Origin: Rhodoplanes tepidamans | GTDB taxonomy: Bacteria; Pseudomonadota; Alphaproteobacteria; Rhizobiales; Xanthobacteraceae | DNA: 64,000 bases | Assembly: GCF_030813915.1 (NCBI RefSeq) | Contig: NZ_JAUSUJ010000029.1 | Coordinates: 16,043 to 80,042 of the forward strand | Direction: 5' to 3' | Shown: piece by piece, positions 39,677 to 48,251 of the stretch | Layout: each line of letters starts with the position of its first letter | Numbering within the stretch: position 1 is the first letter of the stretch | Notes under the pieces: generated by a model | Database searches by the model: none | Told to the model about the DNA's origin: nothing | Seen by the model: only the letters and a program-made list of their open reading frames with translations | Position numbers and translations under genes: made by a program

Positions 39677-41095
39677 TCAGGGAGACAGTTCTTCCAGGAC
39701 GCGGCCCTTGGTCTCGATGGCCATCAGGGTGGTGACCACCCCGCCGAGCACCGCGACCCCGGCGAACGCCGCGAACACGTAGGAGATGCCGAAGTCGGCC
39801 ATCAGGAAGCCGACCATCAGCGGGCCGATCGACGAGCCCGCCCGCAGCCAGGCGCTGCCCATGCCGGTGCCGATCGCCCGCAGGCGGGTCGGATAGAGCT
39901 CGGCCGAGTAGAGGTAGAGCGAGAAGGCGATGGTCTGCAGCACCGCGTAGACGCAGGTCGCCAGCACGAGCACCTGCAGGGCCGAGGTGCCGCCGAGGAA
40001 CGACAGCAGCAGGAGCGGAATCGTCGCCAGGAAGAAGGCGGCGATGTACCACGGCCGGCGGCCGACCTTGTCGATCAGGAGGGCGCAGGCGATGGAGGCC
40101 AGAACGCCGACCGCCGAGGTGGTCCAGCCGTAGGCGAGCGCGGTCTGCAGCGGCAGCTTGAACACGCTCTTGTAGAGGGTCGGAAGCCACGTGATCATGC
40201 CGTTGTTGATCATGTAGGCGCAGACCCACAGCGACCAGATGGTCAGCGTGCGCTTCAGGTAGATGCCCCTGAACAGCTCGCGCCAGTCGGACTTCGCCAT
40301 CGCCTTCGGGTCGATCGGGCGAACCACCGGCTCGGGCAGCGCGACGCCTCGCTTGGTGACGTCGTTCTCGAGCATCTGGACGACCTTCTCGGCCTCGGCG
40401 ATGCGGCCCTTCGAGGCGAGCCAGCGCGGCGACTCCGGCATCAGCCACCGGAGCGGGATGGTGAGCACCGAGGGGACCAGCCCGACGATGAACATCGCCT
40501 TCCAGCCGTAGATCGGCACGAGAAAGTAGCCGATCATGCCGGCGAACATCAGGCCCACGGGGAAGATCACCTCGTAGAGCAGGAAGAAGCGGCCGCGCTT
40601 CTTGGCGCCGATGAACTCGTTGATATAGGCGCTCGCCACCGGAACCTCGGCGCCCGTGCCGATGCCCTGGAAGAAGCGGAACACCATCATCGACATGCCG
40701 CTCCAGGCGAACAGGCAGCCGATGTCCATCGCGACGAACAGGATGATGGTGAACATCAGGACGTGCAGGCGGCCGACCTTCTCGGCGAGCCAGCCGAAGA
40801 ACACGGCGCCGAAGAGCTGTCCGATATAGCCGGCCGAGATGATCATTCCGACCTGCGACGGCGTCAACTTCCATTCGCCGACCAGCGCCGGCATCGCGAA
40901 GGCGATGGCCAGAACCGTGTAGGCGTCGAAGAAGGTGGCGATGCCGACGATGACGCGGATCAGCATCAGTCGCCGGGAGACGGGGAGACGCTCGATCCGG
41001 GCGACCAGCATCTGGACCGCTTCGGGGGAAACCGCGGGCGCGGCGGCCTTGGTGGCCGCGGCTTGTGCGGCGCCCGCGTAGGCTTGGACGGACAT
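39677..41095 (-). CDS. MFS transporter, sugar/organic acid porter type
   Basis: 472 residues, 12 TM helices. The loop 2-3 signature GWLAEKVGRLHVL, a loop 8-9 DKVGRRPWYI and RFFQGIGTGAEVPVASAYINE in helix 4-5 indicate an MFS sugar/aromatic-acid:H+ symporter. A C-terminal YLYSAELYPTRLRAIGTG motif is typical of the sugar porter and AAHS groups. ATG 41095 follows AGGGG. It is 148 bp downstream of the DapA-family aldolase gene and in the same direction, so it may import the aldolase pathway's substrate (inference). Confidence 0.9.
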   Translation of the reverse strand: MSVQAYAGAAQAAATKAAAPAVSPEAVQMLVARIERLPVSRRLMLIRVIVGIATFFDAYTVLAIAFAMPALVGEWKLTPSQVGMIISAGYIGQLFGAVFFGWLAEKVGRLHVLMFTIILFVAMDIGCLFAWSGMSMMVFRFFQGIGTGAEVPVASAYINEFIGAKKRGRFFLLYEVIFPVGLMFAGMIGYFLVPIYGWKAMFIVGLVPSVLTIPLRWLMPESPRWLASKGRIAEAEKVVQMLENDVTKRGVALPEPVVRPIDPKAMAKSDWRELFRGIYLKRTLTIWSLWVCAYMINNGMITWLPTLYKSVFKLPLQTALAYGWTTSAVGVLASIACALLIDKVGRRPWYIAAFFLATIPLLLLSFLGGTSALQVLVLATCVYAVLQTIAFSLYLYSAELYPTRLRAIGTGMGSAWLRAGSSIGPLMVGFLMADFGISYVFAAFAGVAVLGGVVTTLMAIETKGRVLEELSP

Positions 41096-41243
41096 TGGAA
41101 ACCCCTTTTGTCGCGACGGCGGCTCGTTCGGGGGTGCGAAGGGCGCGAGCCTCCAGGGCCGGGCGGCCGGTGTGGCCGCCCGGGTTTGTCGCGTTGCGGA
41201 AGAGAGCGCGGCGCCGCCGGTCGTCCGGCGGCGCCCGGCGTCG

Positions 41244-42200
41244 TCAGGCCGCGATGGCGGCGGGCTTGTCGCTGACCAGGCCGGCCGACTTCATCGCCTC
41301 GGCGATCTCGACGTCGGCGCCCGGCTGCAGCGGCAGCAGCGGAGTGCGCACCGTCGCGTGCTCCAGGATGCCGCGGGTGACGAGGGCGTGCTTGAGCGCC
41401 ACGGTGCCCTCCATGTGCGAGCCGCGGTGATAGACGGCCTTGGTCACCGGCAGGAGACGGTCGTGCAGGGCGCGCGCCTTGACGTAGTCCTGCGCCTTGC
41501 CGGCCTCGATGAGGGCGATCAGCAACTCGGGGGCGATGTTGCCGTAGCCGACCAGGGCGCCGTCGACGTCGAACATCGTGTGCAGCAGATACTCGTCGTG
41601 GCAGGTGAGGACCTGCAGGTCCGGATTGGCCTTGCGGATGACCGGGATCTCGGTGTCCCAGCGGCGCATGTTGCGCACGCCGTTCTTCATCGCGAACACG
41701 CCCGGCTGCGCGGCGATCTCCATCAGGGTGTCGAGATTGTAGGTCGCCTTGGTCACGTCCGGATACTGGAACAGGATCAGCGGCAGGCCGGACTCCTCGT
41801 AGACGGCCTTGTAGCGGTCCTGCGGGGCGCCCTTCTGATAGCCGAAGCGCAGCCAGCCGTGCGACGGATAGAGGAGGCCGGCCTTGGCGCCCGCCTTCAC
41901 GGCGCGCTTGGCCTCCATGCCGGCGACCTTGGTGCCCTCCAGCGTGATGCCGGCGATGACCGGGACGCGGCCGTCGGTCGACGCGACGAAGCTCTCGATC
42001 ACCGAGGCCTGCTCGTCGGCGGTGAGGAACGTGCCCTCGCCGGCGTGGCCGAGGACGACGAGACCCTTCACGCCCGCGAAGCTGCCGAGCCAGGAGCCGA
42101 GGCGCTTGATGGCGGCATGATCGATGGCGCCGTCGCGGGTGAACGGCGTCACGGGGGCGGGGACGAGACCCCTGAGATCGAGCTTGTTCTTGGTCGACAT
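41244..42200 (-). CDS. DapA/NAL-family lyase (dihydrodipicolinate synthase-like aldolase)
   Basis: 318 residues from ATG 42200, behind AAGGAG. The TIM-barrel features include LVPAPVTPFTRDGAID, GHAGEGTFLTADEQ (in place of the usual GTTGE), LFQYPDVTKATYN with the catalytic Tyr, and GVFAMKNGVRNMR with the probable Schiff-base Lys. A non-canonical GHAGEG and long C-terminal half suggest a catabolic aldolase/dehydratase (KDG-type or related) rather than lysine biosynthesis. Its setting between an IclR regulator and an MFS transporter supports a sugar-acid role. The substrate is inference. Confidence 0.88.
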   Translation of the reverse strand: MSTKNKLDLRGLVPAPVTPFTRDGAIDHAAIKRLGSWLGSFAGVKGLVVLGHAGEGTFLTADEQASVIESFVASTDGRVPVIAGITLEGTKVAGMEAKRAVKAGAKAGLLYPSHGWLRFGYQKGAPQDRYKAVYEESGLPLILFQYPDVTKATYNLDTLMEIAAQPGVFAMKNGVRNMRRWDTEIPVIRKANPDLQVLTCHDEYLLHTMFDVDGALVGYGNIAPELLIALIEAGKAQDYVKARALHDRLLPVTKAVYHRGSHMEGTVALKHALVTRGILEHATVRTPLLPLQPGADVEIAEAMKSAGLVSDKPAAIAA

Positions 42201-42295
42201 GTGTTTCTCCTTTTTGAAGGGGCAGGCGAGGGTGGCGAAACCGGGGGTGAGGTGTCGCCGGCCGCCGGGCCGGCGACGCAGCGCGACGACCGGCG

Positions 42296-43159
42296 TCAGG
42301 CGTTGACGAGCGACGAGGTGCTGCCGACCGCCTCCTGGGCGCGGGCGATGTGGCGGGCGGTGGCGAGCATCGGCTCGAGGGCGCGCGCCTTGAGGTCCTC
42401 GTCCGAGGACTGGGACCACGGGGCGACGACGCTGATCGCGCCTGTCGCCCAGCCGTCGGCGCCGATCACCGGAACGGCGAGCAGGCGCAGGTCGGGTGTG
42501 ATGACGGACTTCTCCAGCACGTAGCCGTCGCGCCGGAGCGCATCGAGCCGCGGATCGAGGGTGGCGCGGTCGGGCGTCTTGAGGGTCGGGCTCGGATGGC
42601 GCGGCGGCGTCGCCAGCACGCGCTCCAGCCGGTTCTCCGGCAGGAAGGCCAGGATGGCGCGGCCGATCGATGTGACGGCGGCGGGAATCGTGGTGCCGAT
42701 GCGGATGTCGACGCCGAGCCGGGTGAATCCGGCGCGCACCCGCTCGATGTAGAGCACGTCGCCGCCCTCCAGCACGGCGAAGCTCGCCGCCTCGCTGACC
42801 TCGTCGACCAGCGTCTGCAGCAGCGGCCGCACGATGTCGCGCAGGTCCTTGTGGGCGATGGCGTTGAAGCCGAGGTCGAGCACCTTGAGCGACAGGCGGA
42901 AGCGCCGGCTCTCCGGGATGCGGGTGACGTAGCCGACCGAGACCAGGGTGTTGAGCATCCGGAACGTGGTGCCGGCGTCGAGGCCGGCCGCGGCGGCGAT
43001 CTCGCTCAGCGTCATCTCGTCGGCTTCCGCCGTGAACGCCTCGAGCACCCGCAATCCCTTGGCGAGCGACTGGACCGAGCTCTTCCCCTCCTTCGGGTCG
43101 AGCCGCCGCAGTCCGATCGGCGAGGGAGTCGTCCTCGCGGTGCCGTTCGGAATGGCCAT
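42296..43159 (-). CDS. IclR-family transcriptional regulator
   Basis: 287 residues from ATG 43159, behind AGAGGAAA. An N-terminal winged helix (~25-85) has SVQSLAKGLRVLEAFT, MTLSEIAAAAGLDAGTTFRM and LNTLVSVGYV; the C-terminal GAF-like effector domain follows (~100-270) with IERVRAGFTRLGVDIRIGTT and SIGRAILAFLP. IclR proteins often repress sugar-acid or aromatic catabolism until an intermediate binds. Downstream genes (aldolase, MFS transporter, Bug receptor) are in the same direction. Two 15-bp palindromes in its upstream region are probable binding sites. An extended start at 43237 would cover one of them and is rejected. Confidence 0.92.
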   Translation of the reverse strand: MAIPNGTARTTPSPIGLRRLDPKEGKSSVQSLAKGLRVLEAFTAEADEMTLSEIAAAAGLDAGTTFRMLNTLVSVGYVTRIPESRRFRLSLKVLDLGFNAIAHKDLRDIVRPLLQTLVDEVSEAASFAVLEGGDVLYIERVRAGFTRLGVDIRIGTTIPAAVTSIGRAILAFLPENRLERVLATPPRHPSPTLKTPDRATLDPRLDALRRDGYVLEKSVITPDLRLLAVPVIGADGWATGAISVVAPWSQSSDEDLKARALEPMLATARHIARAQEAVGSTSSLVNA

Positions 43160-43179
43160 GGCCGGTTTCCTCTTGACTA

Positions 43180-43194
43180 TTTCGGATTGCGAAA
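43180..43194. promoter_or_regulatory. IclR-type operator candidate 1
   Basis: TTTCGGATTGCGAAA: arms TTTCG/CGAAA, 21 bp upstream of the iclR ATG. It matches site 2 in 13 of 15 positions and lies in an AT-rich patch, as expected for an autoregulated promoter. Confidence 0.55.
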
Positions 43195-43300
43195 TTATTT
43201 TCGCGTTGTTGGTCGAAAGTAGAATCCGCAGGCGCATTGTGTCAACGGAGGACCAACACTTTTGCGCCCGTATCCGGAATCGTACGGAAGGCGATAAGTA

Positions 43301-43315
43301 TTTCGGAATCCGAAA
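43301..43315. promoter_or_regulatory. IclR-type operator candidate 2
   Basis: TTTCGGAATCCGAAA is a perfect 7-1-7 palindrome, 142 bp upstream of the iclR ATG and 13 bp past the end of the adjacent MFS gene. The shared sequence with 43180-43194 suggests one protein binds both, perhaps with DNA looping. Confidence 0.55.
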
Positions 43316-43327
43316 CTTTTTGGGGCG

Positions 43328-44521
43328 TCAGACCACCTGCGGCCGCCGCAGCAGGGGCAGCAGCGCCAGCACCACGACGTTCGAGGCGAGCATCAGGGCG
43401 AAGGCGGCGTCGTAGCCGCCGAGCCGGTCGAACGTGACGGCGCCGATCCAGGCGCCGAGCCCGCCGGCGATGTGGTGCACCATGGTGATCAGCCCGGTGA
43501 GCGCGCCGAGATGGCGGCTGCCGAAATGCGTGGCGACGAACACCACGGTCAGCGGCGCCGTCACCAGGAAGGTCGCCCCGAACACCAGCCCGAACACCGC
43601 GACCGAGACGGTCGACTGGTCCACCAGGATCAGCCCGAACACCGCCAGCCGCGCCACGAAGGACGCCGCCGCCGGCCACAGCGGCCCGGCGCGGTCGCTC
43701 CAGGCGCCGGCCGCCATCACGCCGAGCAGGGCGGTGAGGCCCATCACGGCGAGCAGGTTGCCGGCCAGATACGCGTCGAGGCCGCGGTCCTGGGCGAGCG
43801 CGACCACGTGGGTCGAGACGAAGAAGTCGTCGAGCCCGCAGATGGCGTAGACGGCGAGCAGAGCCCAGAACGGCCGCGTGCGCGCCGCCTCGCGGATGGT
43901 CAGCCCGGACGCGGCGCGCCGCGTGTGCGCCTCGCCGCGATCGCCGCCGCCCCGGATTGCGCCGAGCAGCAGCGGCAGCAGCACCAGGTGCGCGGCGCCG
44001 AGCCAGACGAACACCGAGCGCCAGCCGATCGCCACCAGCACGGCGGCGAGCACGCCGATCATCACCAGCTGGCCGAGGCTCATGCCGGCCGTCACGGCGG
44101 CGTTGGCGAGGCCGGTCCGCTCGGGGAAGGCGCGCGTCACCATCACGCTGACCGGGATCAGCGAGGCGGCGCCGTTGCCGGCCGCGAACACCACGCCGTA
44201 GAGGACGAGCGCATGCCAGGGCGCCGCGACGAGGCTCATGGCGCCGATGCCGAGCCCGGCGAGCAGCAGCCCGCCGGCCAGCACCAGACGCGGATTGGCG
44301 CGGTCGGAGAGGCGGCCGGCCAGGAACATGCAGCCGGCGGACACCACCTGGAACAGGGCGACGGCGAGCCCGAGTTCGCTGCGCCCCCAGCCGAGATCGT
44401 CGACCACGGACTTGAGCGTCAGCCCGATGGCGAAGCGCGCGCCGCCACCGACGAACAGCACCGCGAAGCCGGCGACCAACACCATGAGTGCGCCGGCGGG
44501 GAGGGGGGACTTCGGGGGCAT
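43328..44521 (-). CDS. MFS transporter, monocarboxylate/oxalate-formate-like
   Basis: 397 residues, 12 predicted TM helices, beginning MPPKSPLPAGALMVLVAGFA. LAVALFQVVSAGCMFLAGRL with RANPRLVLAGG is the loop 2-3 region of OFA/MCT-type porters; a second half begins near FWALLAVYAICGLDDF. Such carriers move small carboxylates. It is 168 bp upstream of iclR, in the same direction, and may be independently expressed. The first helix carries a Gly-rich GGGARFAIG stretch. The exact substrate is unknown. Confidence 0.88.
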   Translation of the reverse strand: MPPKSPLPAGALMVLVAGFAVLFVGGGARFAIGLTLKSVVDDLGWGRSELGLAVALFQVVSAGCMFLAGRLSDRANPRLVLAGGLLLAGLGIGAMSLVAAPWHALVLYGVVFAAGNGAASLIPVSVMVTRAFPERTGLANAAVTAGMSLGQLVMIGVLAAVLVAIGWRSVFVWLGAAHLVLLPLLLGAIRGGGDRGEAHTRRAASGLTIREAARTRPFWALLAVYAICGLDDFFVSTHVVALAQDRGLDAYLAGNLLAVMGLTALLGVMAAGAWSDRAGPLWPAAASFVARLAVFGLILVDQSTVSVAVFGLVFGATFLVTAPLTVVFVATHFGSRHLGALTGLITMVHHIAGGLGAWIGAVTFDRLGGYDAAFALMLASNVVVLALLPLLRRPQVV

Positions 44522-44689
44522 GGATCACCGGCGGAACGGGAGGCAGGGTTGCGAGTCGCCGCATGGTAGCGGGCTTCGGCCTGGTGGCCACAGGAGCCCG
44601 CGGTGCGAGTCGGCCCTTGGCTTCCGGGCCGCGACGGCTTACCTCGTCCGGCGCCGTCGGCCGACGGCGGCCGAGCGGCAGGACCCCCG

Positions 44690-45607
44690 ATGAGCAGCAA
44701 CGACATCGTGTTCGACAAGAGCTTCGACCTGCCGCCGGGGCAGGTGGAGGAGGTGGCGCCGGGCGTGCGCCGCGTCCTCTGCGACAATCCGAGCCCGTTC
44801 ACGTGGAAGGGCACGGTCAGCTACATCCTGGGCCGCGGGAAGGTGGCGATCGTCGATCCGGGACCGGACGACCCGCGCCACGTCGCGGCGCTGCTCGACG
44901 CCGTGCGGGGCGAGACCGTCACCCATATCCTGGTCACCCACACGCATCGCGACCACTCGCCCGCCGCCGCCGCCGTGAAGGCCGCGACCGGCGCGCCGAC
45001 CTTCGCCGAAGGTCCGCACCGCGTGTCGCGGCCGCTGAACATCGGCGAAGGCCCGCGGCTCGACGCCAGCAACGACACCGAATTCCGCCCCGACCAGGTG
45101 CTGCGCGACGGCGACACGGTCGAGGCCGGCGGCTTCGTGGTGGAGACCGTGACGACGCCCGGCCACACGGCGAATCACGTCGCCTTCGCGCTGCGCGGCA
45201 CCGGGATCCTCCTGTCCGGCGACCACGTGATGGCGTGGGCGACCTCGGTGGTGGCGCCGCCCGACGGCGCGATGAGCGACTACATGGAGTCGCTGCGGAA
45301 GCTCGCACGGCGCGACGAGACGCTCTATCTGCCCGGCCACGGCGGCGCGGTGCGCGACGCGCAGGATTTCGTCGTGCAGTACATCCGCCATCGCGAAGGC
45401 CGCGAGGCGTCGATCCTCGGCCGGCTGCGCAAGGGCGCCGCCGACATCCCGACGCTGGTGCGGGCCATCTATATCGGGCTCGATCCGCGGCTCGCCGGGG
45501 CGGCGGGCCTGTCGGTGCTGGCGCACCTCGAGGATCTGGTGGGGCGCGGCGTGGTCGCGACCGAGGGCGTGCCGTCGGTCGAGGGGAGCTATCGCCTCGC
45601 CGACTGA
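44690..45607 (+). CDS. Metallo-beta-lactamase-fold hydrolase (LACTB2-like)
   Basis: 305 residues from ATG 44690. Zinc motif LVTHTHRDHSPAAA (HxHxDH), third His in TTPGHTANHV, Asp in LLSGDHVMAW and final His in LYLPGHGG. A C-terminal winged-helix-like region (~250-305: ILGRLRKGAADIPTLVRAIY) is typical of LACTB2/glyoxalase-II-like hydrolases. The insert carrying FAEGPHRVSRPLNIGEGPRL occurs in the alphaproteobacterial branch. The substrate could be a thioester or nucleic acid; it is not determinable here. The 3' end overlaps the convergent DUF1499 gene by 19 bp. Confidence 0.88.
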   Translation: MSSNDIVFDKSFDLPPGQVEEVAPGVRRVLCDNPSPFTWKGTVSYILGRGKVAIVDPGPDDPRHVAALLDAVRGETVTHILVTHTHRDHSPAAAAVKAATGAPTFAEGPHRVSRPLNIGEGPRLDASNDTEFRPDQVLRDGDTVEAGGFVVETVTTPGHTANHVAFALRGTGILLSGDHVMAWATSVVAPPDGAMSDYMESLRKLARRDETLYLPGHGGAVRDAQDFVVQYIRHREGREASILGRLRKGAADIPTLVRAIYIGLDPRLAGAAGLSVLAHLEDLVGRGVVATEGVPSVEGSYRLAD

Positions 45608-46428
45608 CCGCCCTTCTGGGGTGCGGCGGGCTTCGGCGGCGGGCGCTCCGGCTTCACCACGCTGGTGAGGTCGTCGATGTCCTCGAGCAGGCTGCGGATG
45701 CGCGCCGCGTTGACGCCGAAGTCGAGGCGGCCGTAGCGCGAGGCCGAGCGCATGTCGATGCGGGTGCCGGCGCCGACCGGCCGGATGCGGATCGCCACGT
45801 CGTCGCGGAACGCCATGATCGGCGTGACGGCGACCGCCTCGATGTAGCCGTCGCGCCGTCCGGCCTGGGGCTGGCGGGCGTTGATGACGCGCCACTTGCG
45901 CTTGGTCACCAGCGCCATGGTGGCTTCGTAGGCGGCCTCCGGGGTGACGGCGACCATCAGCGGCTCGATGTCCGGGTAGGCGCCGCGCTGCTGCTCGGCC
46001 GCGTAGAGGCCGGCATAGAGCACCGGATTGGCCTGCCGCGAGCGCAGCCGCGCCACCACCTCGAAGCGCGGCGGGTCGATCGCGTCGGTGGTGATGTCAG
46101 CGATCATCGGCAGCTTCGTCGCCTTCCAGCCGAGATAGGACGGGTAGGCGATCAGCGCCGCCCCGATGGCGAGGCCCGTGACGGCGTGGCCGAAGCCGCG
46201 CGCGCCGCTCTGCCAGATCACCCCGAAGGCGACGAAGGCGGCGAGGATGCCGAGCACCGCGAGGGCGAGACCGGCACCGAGGGTGGCCAGCACCGGGAGC
46301 GTATCGAGGAGGTCGGCCCGCGCGATGACGATCGCGAGCAGCACAACCGCGAGGGAGAACAGGGCGAGCCGCCGCGACCAGGCAGCGAAGCGGGAGAGCG
46401 GTTCCTCGGCCAGCCGGCGGCGCGCCAT
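45589..46428 (-). CDS. DUF1499 membrane protein
   Basis: 279 residues. Three hydrophobic helices in the N-terminal part (~20-40, ~47-72, ~80-98) precede a soluble DUF1499 domain (~125-260) with VTPEAAYEATMALVTKRKW, EAVAVTPIMAFRDDVAIRI and RSASRYGRLDFGVNAARI. The function of DUF1499 is not established. Pro/Lys-rich C-terminal tail. Its 3' end overlaps the convergent MBL gene by 19 bp. Confidence 0.85.
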   Translation of the reverse strand: MARRRLAEEPLSRFAAWSRRLALFSLAVVLLAIVIARADLLDTLPVLATLGAGLALAVLGILAAFVAFGVIWQSGARGFGHAVTGLAIGAALIAYPSYLGWKATKLPMIADITTDAIDPPRFEVVARLRSRQANPVLYAGLYAAEQQRGAYPDIEPLMVAVTPEAAYEATMALVTKRKWRVINARQPQAGRRDGYIEAVAVTPIMAFRDDVAIRIRPVGAGTRIDMRSASRYGRLDFGVNAARIRSLLEDIDDLTSVVKPERPPPKPAAPQKGGQSARR

Positions 46429-46601
46429 CGTTCAGCCTTTCCGGGCGCGCAAAAACCGGCCCGCCGCGCGCATCGATAGAGCGAAGCGTCGCGGCTGGCA
46501 ACGGTGCGCCGGGCCGCACGTGCCCCCGCGCGCACCGGCTCCGGCCCTGCTACAGTGCCGCGTCGGAACTCGCCTTTGCCTGTCTCGTGAAAGTTTCAGC
46601 C

Positions 46602-47975
46602 ATGACCGTATTCGGAAACCAAGCCGTCCGCGACATCGAAACCGTTCTTCACCCCTACACGAATCTCGCCACCCACCGCGACACCGGTCCGTTGATGCTG
46701 GAGCGTGGCCAGGGCGTCTTCGTCTACGACACGAGCGGCAAGGACTACATCGAAGGGATGTCCGGCCTGTGGTGCCTGTCGCTGGGCCACGGCAACGAGG
46801 AGTTGATCGAGGCCGCGGCCGCGCAGCTGCGCAAGCTGTCCTTCGCGCATCTGTTCAACGGCAAGAGCCACGATCCGGCGATCGAGCTCGCCGAGACCCT
46901 GAAGGCGCTCGCCCCGGTGCCGACCTCGAAGGTGTTCTTCTGCAACTCCGGCTCGGAGGCCAACGACACCCAGGTCAAGCTGGTGCGCTACATGAACAAC
47001 GCGCTCGGCCGGCCTTCGAGGAAGAAGATCGTCGCCCGCGACAAGGCCTATCACGGCGTCACCGTGGCCTCCGCCTCGCTCACCGGGCTCGCCGCGAATC
47101 ACGCCGATTTCGACCTGCCGATTCCCGGCATCCTGCGCACCGGCTGCCCCCACTACTACCGTGGCGCGCTGCCCGGCGAGAGCGAGGACGAGTTCGCGAC
47201 CAGGCTCGCGGCCGAGCTGGAGGCGCTCATCGAGGCCGAGGGGCCCGAGACGGTCGCGGCCTTCATCGCCGAGCCGGTGATGGGGGCGGGCGGCGTCGTG
47301 GTCCCGCCCGCCAGCTATTTTCCGAAGATCCAGGCGGTCTGCGAGAAGTACGACCTCTACGTCATCTCCGACGAGGTGATCTGCGGCTTCGGCCGGACGG
47401 GGCGGATGTTCGGCTGCGAGACGCTCGGCTTCCGGCCCGATTCGCTCTCGGTCGCCAAGGCACTGTCGTCGGCCTACATCCCGATCGCCGCCGTGACCAT
47501 CCCCGATGACATGTACGAGGCGATGCTGACCGAGAGCCGCAAGATCGGCACGTTCGGGCACGGCCTCACCTATTCGGGGCACCCGGTGGCATCGGCGGTC
47601 GCGCTGAAGACCCTCGAGATCTACGCGCGCGAGAAGATCGTCGAGAAGGTCGCGGCCAAGACGCCGCAGTTCATGGGCCATCTGCGCCGGCTCGCCGACC
47701 ATCCGCTGGTCGGCGACGCCCGCGGGCTCGGCCTCGTCGGCGGCATCGAGCTGGTGGCCGACAAGGCGACGAAGCGCGGCTTCGAGGCGAAGCAGGGCGT
47801 CGGCACCCGCTGCGTGCGCTTCGCCGAGGAGGAGGGGCTGATCGTCCGGGCGCTCGCCAACGACACGATCTCGATCTGCCCGCCCCTGATCATCACGCCC
47901 GAGGAGATCGACGAGCTGTTCCGCCGTCTCGACCGGGCGCTGGCGCGCACGCAGGAGTGGCTGCGGACGGTGTGA
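46602..47975 (+). CDS. Class III (omega) aminotransferase
   Basis: 457 residues from ATG 46602 (GTG 46587 is in frame). PLP-fold type I: FCNSGSEANDTQVKLVRY, KAYHGVTVASASLTG (PLP-ring contact), ISDEVICGFGRTGRMFG (Asp binding pyridine N) and the Schiff-base Lys in SVAKALSSAY. SGLWCLSLGHGNEEL at the N-terminus and C-terminal CPPLIITPEEIDEL are typical of omega-amino acid:pyruvate transaminases. The enzyme would transfer amino groups from beta-alanine, GABA or related amines to pyruvate. Stands alone. Confidence 0.92.
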   Translation: MTVFGNQAVRDIETVLHPYTNLATHRDTGPLMLERGQGVFVYDTSGKDYIEGMSGLWCLSLGHGNEELIEAAAAQLRKLSFAHLFNGKSHDPAIELAETLKALAPVPTSKVFFCNSGSEANDTQVKLVRYMNNALGRPSRKKIVARDKAYHGVTVASASLTGLAANHADFDLPIPGILRTGCPHYYRGALPGESEDEFATRLAAELEALIEAEGPETVAAFIAEPVMGAGGVVVPPASYFPKIQAVCEKYDLYVISDEVICGFGRTGRMFGCETLGFRPDSLSVAKALSSAYIPIAAVTIPDDMYEAMLTESRKIGTFGHGLTYSGHPVASAVALKTLEIYAREKIVEKVAAKTPQFMGHLRRLADHPLVGDARGLGLVGGIELVADKATKRGFEAKQGVGTRCVRFAEEEGLIVRALANDTISICPPLIITPEEIDELFRRLDRALARTQEWLRTV

Positions 47976-47994
47976 GGGCCGGGCGCCTTCTCTG

Positions 47995-48115
47995 AAACTC
48001 GGGCCGGCTCATCCCGGCCCGAGGTCCGCCCGTCCCCGCGAAGGCGGGGACCCAGGGGCGACGTGACGTGCTGCGGCCCCTGGAGTCCCGCTTCCGCGGG
48101 AATGAGCGGAGGGTG
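47995..48115. repeat. Intergenic repeat of the GTCCCCGCGAAGGCGGGGAC type
   Basis: CGTCCCCGCGAAGGCGGGGA followed by CCCAGGGGC, and later GGCCCCTGGAGTCCCGC with TTCCGCGGGAATGAGCGG. Two GC-rich hairpins are arranged head to head with CCAGGGG/CCCCTGG as inner inverted pair. This is a third dispersed intergenic repeat type, well known in style from alphaproteobacterial genomes, between convergent genes. Confidence 0.65.
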
Positions 48116-48169
48116 GGGCGCGTTCGACGCGAGAGACTCGACGATCCGGAGGCCACGCCTCGCGGGCAT

Positions 48170-48203
48170 AAAAAAAGTCCCGCGTCTCGGAGACGCGGGA
48201 CTT
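48170..48203 (-). terminator. Rho-independent terminator for the L,D-transpeptidase gene
   Basis: On the minus strand, AAGTCCCGCGTCT and AGACGCGGGACTT pair around a CCG loop (plus-strand arms 48175-48187 and 48191-48203), followed by seven U's (A's at 48170-48176). This is a textbook intrinsic terminator, 49 bp after the stop codon. Confidence 0.92.
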
Positions 48204-48251
48204 CGAGATCGCGCCGTCAGCCCCCCAGCCCGGCGCGCACTGAACGATCGC

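Noticed and set aside
42254..42277. Hairpin GTCGCCGGC/GCCGGCGAC between iclR and the aldolase gene
   Set aside because: No U-tract on either strand and the GC content makes such stems common; not called as a terminator.
46565..46589. GGAAC-N16-CGTG resembling an EcfG general-stress promoter
   Set aside because: The -10 deviates and the predicted transcript would start almost at the aminotransferase ATG, leaving no leader.
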